64,000 bases of DNA from Halobaculum saliterrae (GTDB lineage: Archaea; Halobacteriota; Halobacteria; Halobacteriales; Haloferacaceae). The notes under the pieces were generated by a model, which worked only from the letters and a program-made list of their open reading frames with translations, had not been told where the DNA came from and did no database searches. Below are positions 43,631 through 50,717 of the stretch, in pieces. The DNA is taken from NCBI RefSeq assembly GCF_009831625.1, contig NZ_WUUS01000001.1, forward strand, positions 248,301 to 312,300, read 5' to 3'. Made by a program: the position numbers and the translations under genes. Positions within the stretch are counted from its first letter, which is position 1, and every line of letters starts with the position of its first letter.

Positions 43631-44524
43631 ATGTCGATGGACGAACGCGAGGCGCTCGCCCGGTTGGCCGACACGCTCCCGGGCGCGGGCGACGACTGCG
43701 CCGTCGTCGGCGACAGGGTACTCACGACGGACATGCTCCACGAGACGACCGACTTCCCCGCCGGCGTCGACCGCTACACCGCCGGGTGGCGGGCCGTCGG
43801 CGCCTCGCTGTCGGACGTAGCAGCGATGGGCGCCGACGCGGAGGCCGCCGTCGCGGCCTACGGGGCGCCGCGGTTCGATCCCGACGAGGTCCACGACTTC
43901 GTGCGCGGCGCCCGGGAGGTGTGCGAGGCGGTCGAGGGCGAGTACGTCGGCGGCGACCTCGACAGCCACGACGAGTTCACCGTCGCGACGACCGCGCTCG
44001 GGCGGACCGACGACCCGATCCGACGCGGCGGCGCCGAGCGCGGCGACGCGGTGTGCGTGACCGGCGCGTTCGGCCGGAGCGCCGCCGCGGTCCGCGCGTT
44101 CGAGACCGGTGATGTCGAGCGTGGAAACGAGCTGTTCAGGTTCACCCCTCGCGTCGCCGCCGGGGTCGCCCTCCAGCCCTACGCGACGGCGATGATGGAC
44201 TCCAGCGACGGGCTCGCGCGGTCGCTCCACCAGCTCGTCGAGGCGAGCGACGTGAGCGACCTGGGGATGGACATCACCGAGTCGTACGTCCCCGTCGCCG
44301 ACGCGGTCCGCGAGGCGTTCGACGACCCCGAGCGGCGCCGGGAGGCGGCGCTGTTCTTCGGCGAGGACTTCGAACTCGTGTTCACGGTCGCGAGCGACGA
44401 CGTGGAGGCGGCGCGGGCGGCCTCGCCGACGCCGATCGCCGTGATCGGGAACGTGACCTGGGACGGGATCAGGATGGACGGCGAGCCGCTTCCGGACCGG
44501 GGCTACGGCCACGGAGAGGAGTGA
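43631..44524 (+). CDS. thiL: Thiamine-monophosphate kinase
   Basis: 297 residues. The N-terminal ATP-binding domain begins with GAGDDCAVV and TTDMLHETTDF, then GWRAVGASLSDVAAMGADAE; the second half has VTGAFGRSAAAVRAF, MMDSSDGLARSLHQLVEAS and FFGEDFELVFTV. It makes thiamine diphosphate. An ATG at 43631 is used because the upstream frame is Arg-rich shadow. Confidence 0.95.
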   Translation: MSMDEREALARLADTLPGAGDDCAVVGDRVLTTDMLHETTDFPAGVDRYTAGWRAVGASLSDVAAMGADAEAAVAAYGAPRFDPDEVHDFVRGAREVCEAVEGEYVGGDLDSHDEFTVATTALGRTDDPIRRGGAERGDAVCVTGAFGRSAAAVRAFETGDVERGNELFRFTPRVAAGVALQPYATAMMDSSDGLARSLHQLVEASDVSDLGMDITESYVPVADAVREAFDDPERRREAALFFGEDFELVFTVASDDVEAARAASPTPIAVIGNVTWDGIRMDGEPLPDRGYGHGEE

Positions 44525-44571
44525 GGCAGTGGGTACGGGGACTGAACGGGAGGCGCCGACGACGGGCGCGC

Positions 44572-45708
44572 TCAGAGGGTCGTTACCTGGATCGGGACGA
44601 GCATGAAGCACAGCAGCCCCAGCGCGAACGTGAGCACGCCGACGGCGATGCGCTTCGGGCCGAGCGACGAGTCGTCGATGGGGTCCGCCGGGCCGCGGTA
44701 GGCGATGAACGCCGAGAACAGCCCCCAGAACGCCCACAGCCCCACCGACTCGTTGAGCCCGAGGTCGCGAACGAAGTAGAGGTACGCGGAGATGCCGAAC
44801 AGCGCGGTGGGCACGAACGCCGCGAGCGTCTCCTGGCGCCGTCCGACCATCGCGCGGACGATGTGTCCCCCGTCGAGCTGGCCGACCGGGAGGAGGTTGA
44901 GGACGGTGAAGAACATCCCGACCCACGCGCCCATGATCACCGGGTGGGCCGTCTTCGTCGGGTCGGTGTACCCCGTCGGCTGGTTCAGCGCGGCCGCGAT
45001 GAGGTCCAACAACGGCGGGTTGTTGAATATGATGACCTGCCCGCCGCCGCCGAGCACCGACTGCGGAACCGTGAACGGACCCAGCAGGAGCCCGACCACC
45101 GTGACGACGATGGTGGCGGCGAGCCCCGCGAGCGGACCGGCGACGCCGATGTCGAACAGCGCCTCCCGGTCGGGCATCTGCCCGCGCATGCGGATGATCG
45201 CGCCCATCGTTCCGAACGGGAGGATGAACGGGATCACGTACGGGAGCGACACGTCGACGCCGTGGTAGCGACCCAGCGCGTAGTGGCCGAGCTCGTGTGT
45301 CAACAGAACACCGAGAACGGCGGCGGTGAACGGCCACGCCTGTAGCACGGCGAGGGGATTCTCCTGAATTACCGGGATGGGGACGTAGTACCACGCGATC
45401 GCGCCGACGAGCAGCGTCGAAACCACCGTCGCGATCAACAGCGCGACGTTGAGCCACGGGATCCCGTCGATCCCGTCGGAGTAGGGACTCGCTACCACGA
45501 CGTCGAGGCCGCTGTCGGTGGTGACGACCTGTACCTCGTAGCCGGCCTCTCTGAACGCGGGCCAGACACGACGGATCAGTTCGCGCTCGCCGACGTCGCT
45601 GACCCCGTAGTAGAGGATCCGATCGTCGTCGCGCCGGATCTCCGAGCAGTGGAAGACGGCGTCGAGTTCGGGGGGACGGGGGGCATCGGCTGCGGCCGCC
45701 TCACTCAT
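44572..45708 (-). CDS. M50 family site-2-type membrane zinc protease
   Basis: 378 residues. The zinc motif is THELGHYALGRYHGVDVSL (HExxH); the second ligand motif is NLLPVGQLDGGHI. Six or more hydrophobic segments follow a 120-residue soluble N-terminal domain. There is no PDZ domain, unlike the M50 protein at 50718. Substrates are unknown. An in-frame ATG 27 nt upstream (MPVRGERPPM) is possible. Confidence 0.92.
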   Translation of the reverse strand: MSEAAAADAPRPPELDAVFHCSEIRRDDDRILYYGVSDVGERELIRRVWPAFREAGYEVQVVTTDSGLDVVVASPYSDGIDGIPWLNVALLIATVVSTLLVGAIAWYYVPIPVIQENPLAVLQAWPFTAAVLGVLLTHELGHYALGRYHGVDVSLPYVIPFILPFGTMGAIIRMRGQMPDREALFDIGVAGPLAGLAATIVVTVVGLLLGPFTVPQSVLGGGGQVIIFNNPPLLDLIAAALNQPTGYTDPTKTAHPVIMGAWVGMFFTVLNLLPVGQLDGGHIVRAMVGRRQETLAAFVPTALFGISAYLYFVRDLGLNESVGLWAFWGLFSAFIAYRGPADPIDDSSLGPKRIAVGVLTFALGLLCFMLVPIQVTTL

Positions 45709-45921
45709 CGGCGGACGTTCGCCGCGAACGGGCATAAGTCCTCGGCGCCGTGCGCGTCAGGGACGGTGTAACGGACAAGCGGCGTGACGGACAGCTCGGG
45801 GGCGTGACAAACAGGACGGACGACGGTGTGAACGTGGGGTGAAAGCGCGAACGGAACAGTCGGGGACCGAAACGGGGACCACCCGCGAGTCGGGGACCGA
45901 CAGGGAGTCCGGTACGTCTCG

Positions 45922-46188
45922 TCAGTTCGTCGGCTCGATGCGCCAGGTCGTCGCCGACGTGTACGACCACTTCTCGATCGTGAGCCCGCAGGCGGAGTCC
46001 TTGAGCTTCACCATCAGGGCGCCGATCTCCTTCGCGGAGAGGCCGACCTCGTCGGCGATGAACTTGCTCTTGAAGTAGAGCTCGCCGTCCTCGGCCTTCT
46101 CGCGCAGGAACGTCGCGAGACGCTCCTCCTTGGAGGGGGTGTCGGTCGAGGCACGGTCGGTGTCGGAGGGTTGCACGGTTGCGCTCAT
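45922..46188 (-). CDS. Small conserved haloarchaeal protein (resembles DUF7123)
   Basis: 88 residues: a polar N-terminus then EERLATFLREKAEDGELYFK, FIADEVGLSAKEIGALMVKL and IEKWSYTSATTWRIEPTN, a compact winged-helix-like fold. It matches a haloarchaea-only family I recall as DUF7123. The start is set by a TATA box at 46225-46232 and a GAGGTGAC Shine-Dalgarno-like site just upstream, so this mRNA has a short leader, unlike most genes nearby. Function unknown. Confidence 0.82.
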   Translation of the reverse strand: MSATVQPSDTDRASTDTPSKEERLATFLREKAEDGELYFKSKFIADEVGLSAKEIGALMVKLKDSACGLTIEKWSYTSATTWRIEPTN

Positions 46189-46224
46189 TGTGTCACCTCG
46201 ATTCACCCTACGGCCGTCCGGGGG

Positions 46225-46232
46225 CATATAAA
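46225..46232 (-). promoter_or_regulatory. TATA box of the DUF7123-like gene
   Basis: TTTATATG on the minus strand, about 40 nt before the ATG, giving a predicted leader of about 15 nt with GAGGTGA in it. It rules out an upstream in-frame ATG at 46225-46227, which lies within the box. Confidence 0.6.
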
Positions 46233-46473
46233 GTCCAGTTCGTTGGGGGTGATTCGGGTCCGTTCAGGAGAGTTCTGCCGTGAAAGGATCGATCCGAACG
46301 TTTTACGATCGTTTGAGAGACCGTTAGACAGTTCATACTCTTCTATGAATCCGTTTCGTCTGGATCATCGGCTGTCGTACTGATCGAGGTGAATGCTTAT
46401 ATATTCACATCAGAGAGTGAGAAATTATCCTGAAAGCGGCTCTCGCGCGGCGACGACGCACGACCGTTCCCAC

Positions 46474-47259
46474 TCACTCGGAGCGTTCGTGGACCCAGAA
46501 CTCCTCCGACTCGGTGGTCTCCTTCTTGAAGATGGGGACCTCGTCCTTGAGCCGATTGATGCCGTCCTCGACGGTCCGGAACGCCTCGGTACGATGCCCC
46601 GCGAGCACGACGACGAAGACGATGTCCTCGCCGTCGGCGACGGTGCCGACGCGGTGGTGCATCCGCACGTCGAGGACGCCGTCGCGCTCCTCCAGTTCCC
46701 GCTCGATCCGCGCCATGCGATCGGCGGCGACGTCCTCGTACTTCTCGAACGTCAGCGCCTCCGTCCGATCGTCGTCGGGGGCGTCCTTCGCGCGGACGCG
46801 ACCCGTGAAGGTCGCGATCGCCCCCGCCCGGTCGGCGTCCTCGCTGGCTTTCGCCTCGTCGACGAGGGTCTCGAGCGTGACGTGGGGTTCGGCCGACTCC
46901 ACGGCCTCAACCAGTCCGTCGACGGAGAGGTCGGCCGCGTCGTCGACGCGCTCTACCACGTCGCCGGGAACGCGCTCGTCGCCGACGACGACCGTCGGGA
47001 GCCGGAGCTTCGAGACGCCGGTCACGAGCGCGTAGTCGAACTCGGGGGCGAGCCGGTCGAGCAGATCGGGGAACGTCTCGCCGGCGCCGGCGCCGGTCCA
47101 CCCGCCGTCGTCGCCCAGGCGGTATGCGGCGTCGGCGTCGGTGTCGGCGGAATCGGTCACGTCGTCGCGGCGGACGGTGACCACGCGGCCGTCGAGTCGG
47201 GCAGCCAGGGAGTCGACGATGTCGGCCGATCCGGGGCCGACGAGCGAGAGCGTGCGCAT
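46474..47259 (-). CDS. moaE: MobB-like/MoaE fusion, molybdopterin synthase catalytic subunit
   Basis: 261 residues. Residues about 1-95 resemble MobB (LSLVGPGSADIVDSLAARLD, DYALVTGVSKLRLPTVVVGD) but lack the GKT of a P-loop. Residues 130-261 are MoaE: GAIATFTGRVRAKDAPDDD, LTFEKYEDVAADRMARIERE, VRMHHRVGTVADGEDIVFVV and a C-terminal VPIFKKETTESEEFWVHERS. It inserts sulfur in molybdopterin. A GGCCTAAG TATA element lies about 28 nt before the ATG. Confidence 0.9.
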   Translation of the reverse strand: MRTLSLVGPGSADIVDSLAARLDGRVVTVRRDDVTDSADTDADAAYRLGDDGGWTGAGAGETFPDLLDRLAPEFDYALVTGVSKLRLPTVVVGDERVPGDVVERVDDAADLSVDGLVEAVESAEPHVTLETLVDEAKASEDADRAGAIATFTGRVRAKDAPDDDRTEALTFEKYEDVAADRMARIERELEERDGVLDVRMHHRVGTVADGEDIVFVVVLAGHRTEAFRTVEDGINRLKDEVPIFKKETTESEEFWVHERSE

Positions 47260-47295
47260 GTCACAGGGAGGGCGAGCGACCGGCTTAGGCCTTCG

Positions 47296-47315
47296 GCTCG
47301 AACCTCGGTTCGAGC
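47296..47315. promoter_or_regulatory. 20-bp palindrome between moaE and pyrH
   Basis: GCTCGAACC-TC-GGTTCGAGC, a perfect 9-bp inverted repeat with 2-nt centre. It lies just upstream of the moaE TATA element and about 50 nt upstream of the pyrH TATA (CCTTAAGA, about 47362-47369). The placement suits an operator; the regulator is unknown. Confidence 0.55.
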
Positions 47316-47393
47316 GGTTCGGCGCCTGATAGTCGGTACCGTGCCGAGATCGCTCCGGGAGCCTTAAGAGCGAAACGGAGGTAAGCGACTGCA

Positions 47394-48110
47394 ATGAGAG
47401 TAGTCCTGTCGCTCGGCGGGAGCGTCCTCGCGCCGGAGCTCGATCCGGAGCGGGTGGCCGCGTACGCGAACGCCATCGAGCGTCTGGTCGGCGAGGGCTG
47501 TGAGCTGGGGGTCGTCGTCGGCGGCGGCGGCATCGCGCGCGACTACATCGGCGCCGCGCGGGAACTGGACGCCAACGAGGTCCAGCTCGACCAGCTCGGC
47601 ATCGACGTGACGCGGGTGAACGCTCGCCTGCTGATCACGGCGCTCGGATCCTCCGTGGACCCGTCGCCGGCCCACGACTACGACGAGGCCGCCGACGCCA
47701 TCCGCCGCGGCGACGTGTCGGTGATGGGCGGCATCACGCCGGGACAGACCACCGACGCCGTCGCGGCCGCGCTCGGGGAGTACGTCGACGCGGACCTGCT
47801 CGTGTACGCGACGAGCGCGGACGGGATCTACGACGCCGACCCGAACGTCGACGACTCGGCCGAGCAGTTCGCCGAGATGACCCCCGAGGAGCTCGTCGAG
47901 GTCATCGTCCCGATGAGCCGCGACGCCGGCGCCTCCGCCCCGGTCGACCTGCTGGCGGCGAAGCTCATCCAACGCGCCGGAATGCGGACCGTCGTCCTCG
48001 ACGGGCACGACCCCGAGGCGGTCGAGAACGCGGTACTGTACGGCGAACACACCGGGACCGACGTGGTTCCCGCCGGCGGGGAGGAGCCGACCTACTGGGC
48101 ACAGCGATGA
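47394..48110 (+). CDS. pyrH: UMP kinase
   Basis: 238 residues of the amino-acid kinase fold. The start MRVVLSLGGSVLAPELDPER, VVVGGGGIARDYIGAARELD, VMGGITPGQTTDAVAAALGE and DGIYDADPNVDD are diagnostic. It phosphorylates UMP in pyrimidine synthesis. A TATA-like GCCTTAAGAG lies about 28 nt upstream, giving a leaderless mRNA. Its stop overlaps the lysS start (ATGA). Confidence 0.95.
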   Translation: MRVVLSLGGSVLAPELDPERVAAYANAIERLVGEGCELGVVVGGGGIARDYIGAARELDANEVQLDQLGIDVTRVNARLLITALGSSVDPSPAHDYDEAADAIRRGDVSVMGGITPGQTTDAVAAALGEYVDADLLVYATSADGIYDADPNVDDSAEQFAEMTPEELVEVIVPMSRDAGASAPVDLLAAKLIQRAGMRTVVLDGHDPEAVENAVLYGEHTGTDVVPAGGEEPTYWAQR

Positions 48111-49792
48111 GCGCCGACAGCGAGGACGGAACCATCGATCCGCACGAGGTCGGAAGTCGCGGTGGCGACGACGGGGGCGACGGCGACGCGCACCACGCCT
48201 TCTGGGCCGACGAGGTCGCCGACGCGGTCGAGGCGCGCGACCCCGACGAGCCGATCGTCATCAAGGGCGGCGTCTCCCCCTCGGGCATCGCCCACATCGG
48301 CAACTTCAACGAGATCATCCGCGGCTACTTCGTCGCCGCGGTGCTGCGCGAACGCGGCCACGAGGTCCGGCAGGTGTTCACCAGTGACGACAAGGACGCC
48401 CTCCGGAAGCTCCCCCGGACGCTCGCGGACACCGACGGCGACATCGTCGAGTTGGGGGACGTGAACGCCGGCGCGCTCGGGCAGAACCTCGGGAAGCCGT
48501 ACACGGACATCCCCGACCCGTTCGAGGACGGGCACGACTCCTACGCCGCCCACTTCGCGGCGCTGCTCTCGGCCGACGCCGAGGCGCTCGGGATCCCCGT
48601 CGAGATGGTGTCCAACACGGAGCTGTACGCCGACGGCACGTTCGACGAGGTCGTCGAGCGGGTCCTGCGCAACGCCGACGCCGCACGCGACACGCTCGGG
48701 GAGTATCAGGACAAGGTCGACGAGGACTACGTTCCCTTCATGCCGCAGTGTTCCGAGTGCGGCATGCTCACACAGGACGTGATCGAGGTCGACGTCGACG
48801 CCCGCGAGGTCCACTACCGCTGCTCGGGCATCGAGGCCGGCGATCGCTTCATGGAGGGCTGCGGCCACGAGGGAGTCGCCTCCTTCCGCGAGGGCAAGCT
48901 CCCGTGGCGCTTCGAGTGGCCCGCTCAGTGGGAGGTGCTCGGCGTCGACTTCGAGCCGTTCGGGAAGGACCACGCCGAGGGCTCGTGGCCCAGCGGCGTC
49001 GACATCGCCCGGGAGGTGCTCGGGAACGATCCGCCCGTCCCGATGGTGTACGAGTGGTTCACGCTCAACGGCGAGTCGCTGTCGTCGTCGGAGGGGCACG
49101 TCGTCACGGTCCAAGAGGTACTGGACCTGATCGAGCCGGAGGTGCTGCGCTACTTCTTCGCGCGCAACCCGAAGAAGGCGAAGGACTTCGATATCGAGCG
49201 GCTGGACCAACTGGTCAACGAGTTCGACCGCTTCGAGCGGGCGTACTTCGGGGAGGAGGGCCCCGACGAGCGCTTCGCGGCGTTCGCCGAGCGGGCGTAC
49301 CCGTTCGTCGTCGACGAGGTGCGCGAGGGACGCGTCCGTCTGCCGTACACGTTCGCCGCGGTGCTGGGCATGGTCGACGACCGCGAGTTCCGGATCCAGC
49401 TCGCGCGCGACGAGGGACACTTCACCGAGGACACGCCCGAGTGGGCCATCGAGGACGCGCTGGAGCGCGTCGAGCGCGCCCGGCGGTGGGCCGAGCGCTG
49501 CGACAACGAGTACAACTACCGGCTCCAGTCGGAGTTGCCCGACCACGACTTCGACGCCGACGTCGAGGCGGCGCTGGAGGACCTCGCCGACTTCGTCGCG
49601 GATGGCCACGACGGCGAGGCGATCCAGGGCGAGATCTACGAGACGGCCCGACGCCACGACGTGGAGGTCGGCGACTTCTTCGCAGCCGGCTACCGGCTGT
49701 TCTTCGACGAGACGCAGGGGCCGCGGCTTGGCGAGTTCCTCGGGGAGTTGGAACGCGAGTTCGTCGTCGATCGACTCCGGCGCGAGGCGTGA
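48107..49792 (+). CDS. lysS: Lysyl-tRNA synthetase, class I
   Basis: 561-residue archaeal class I LysRS. The HIGH-type motif is SPSGIAHIGNFNE; a zinc-type site shows CSECGMLTQD. The second class I signature is NGESLSSSEGHVVTV, in which the KMSKS lysines are replaced (K to S and K to E). The C-terminal helical anticodon domain follows, ending GEFLGELEREFVVDRLRREA. It is translationally coupled to pyrH by 4-nt overlap. Confidence 0.94.
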   Translation: MSADSEDGTIDPHEVGSRGGDDGGDGDAHHAFWADEVADAVEARDPDEPIVIKGGVSPSGIAHIGNFNEIIRGYFVAAVLRERGHEVRQVFTSDDKDALRKLPRTLADTDGDIVELGDVNAGALGQNLGKPYTDIPDPFEDGHDSYAAHFAALLSADAEALGIPVEMVSNTELYADGTFDEVVERVLRNADAARDTLGEYQDKVDEDYVPFMPQCSECGMLTQDVIEVDVDAREVHYRCSGIEAGDRFMEGCGHEGVASFREGKLPWRFEWPAQWEVLGVDFEPFGKDHAEGSWPSGVDIAREVLGNDPPVPMVYEWFTLNGESLSSSEGHVVTVQEVLDLIEPEVLRYFFARNPKKAKDFDIERLDQLVNEFDRFERAYFGEEGPDERFAAFAERAYPFVVDEVREGRVRLPYTFAAVLGMVDDREFRIQLARDEGHFTEDTPEWAIEDALERVERARRWAERCDNEYNYRLQSELPDHDFDADVEAALEDLADFVADGHDGEAIQGEIYETARRHDVEVGDFFAAGYRLFFDETQGPRLGEFLGELEREFVVDRLRREA

Positions 49793-49830
49793 GAGGCGAG
49801 GCCGACCAGAGGGAGGCCTCGTAGAACGGC

Positions 49831-49884
49831 GTTCACAAATCGCGGAGCGATTTGTGCGCTCACGAGACCGCAGGTCTCGTGAAC
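49831..49884. repeat. Dispersed double-hairpin repeat, copy B
   Basis: Same layout as copy A: outer GTTCAC/GTGAAC; hairpin 1 arms CACAAATCGC (49834-49843) and GCGATTTGTG (49847-49856), loop GGA; hairpin 2 arms CACGAGACC (49861-49869) and GGTCTCGTG (49873-49881), loop GCA. GAGGCCTCG (49813-49821) lies upstream and GGCGAGG...GGCCGAGCCGC downstream. It follows lysS. Confidence 0.85.
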
Positions 49885-50003
49885 GGCGAGGTCTCCAGGC
49901 CGAGCCGCCCACAGGGGAGGCGAGGCCGACTCGCGCTGTCCGCCCCGGGGCGGTGGGCATTCGCGCCGAAATCGGGCGAACCCGGATCGGCCGCGAGACC
50001 AAC

Positions 50004-50017
50004 TGACTGGTAAGTCA
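50004..50017. promoter_or_regulatory. PadR-gene operator candidate
   Basis: TGACT-GGTA-AGTCA, a perfect 5-bp inverted repeat about 20 nt upstream of a TATA-like ACCCTTAG and 54 nt before the PadR-family ATG. PadR proteins often repress their own gene through such dyads (family knowledge); binding here is inferred. Confidence 0.45.
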
Positions 50018-50071
50018 GCACGGGTTTCGCCGACCGAAACCCTTAGTGAGTGACGGCGAAACCGTCGAGTA

Positions 50072-50686
50072 ATGCGGAAGAGCGGCCCGCCGCGTGGCCT
50101 CATCTCGTACATCGTGCTGGAACTCCTCGAGGAGAAGCCGCGGTACGGCTACGAGATCCTCAAGGAGATCACCGACATCAGCGGGGGTCACTGGGAGCCG
50201 TCCTACGGCTCCGTCTACCCCATCCTCTACAAGTTCGAGGAGGAGGGGTACGCCGAACGGATCGAGCGCGAGGACGAGCCCGACCGGAAGTACTTCGCGC
50301 TGACCGAGGAGGGGCACGACCACCTCGCGGAGAAGCGGACGGAGATCGGCGGGAACGCGCGCGACTTCGCGGACGTGATCCTGGGCTTCTATCACATGTA
50401 CGTCGCGTTCGCCACCGACGGCCGCTTCGACGTCGACCCGTCGGACGACGACTGGTGTTTCGACGACGAGTACTCCGGCTGGATCGCAGAACAGGTGATC
50501 CGCCACCACGAGCGGGACTTCGGCGAGTTCGAGCGCGTCCCCGACACCCCCGAGGAGTTCCACGCCCGCCAGGGCGACGCCGACGCTCCCGACGGCGACG
50601 GGACGGGGGACGGCGACGTGAGCGGTGACCCCGACGACGACGAACGTCCGGAGGAGGCCGCCACCGACGGCGGGACGAACGCCTGA
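50072..50686 (+). CDS. PadR family transcriptional regulator
   Basis: 204 residues. The N-terminal winged helix reads LISYIVLELLEEKPRYGYEI, HWEPSYGSVYPILYKFEEEG and YFALTEEGHDHLAEKR, a clear PadR match. A C-terminal helical region (residues about 95-165) and an Asp/Gly-rich tail follow. Ligand unknown. A TATA-like CCTTAG about 28-30 nt upstream suggests a leaderless mRNA; the dyad at 50004 is its likely operator. It converges on the PDZ-M50 gene. Confidence 0.9.
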   Translation: MRKSGPPRGLISYIVLELLEEKPRYGYEILKEITDISGGHWEPSYGSVYPILYKFEEEGYAERIEREDEPDRKYFALTEEGHDHLAEKRTEIGGNARDFADVILGFYHMYVAFATDGRFDVDPSDDDWCFDDEYSGWIAEQVIRHHERDFGEFERVPDTPEEFHARQGDADAPDGDGTGDGDVSGDPDDDERPEEAATDGGTNA

Positions 50687-50717
50687 ACGCGGCGCCGAGG
50701 CGGAACCCGGCGTCGGC

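Noticed and set aside
41747-45457. A 1236-codon minus-strand open frame
   Set aside because: It runs antisense to or in the wrong frame of rps19e, the flippase, thiL and the M50 gene, with Arg/Pro/Gly-rich shadow composition.
46228-46473. A hidden gene in the AT-richer gap near TGCTTATATATTCAC
   Set aside because: The short frames on both strands are under 70 codons with no domain or ribosome site; the TATA-like element has no convincing start codon at leaderless spacing.
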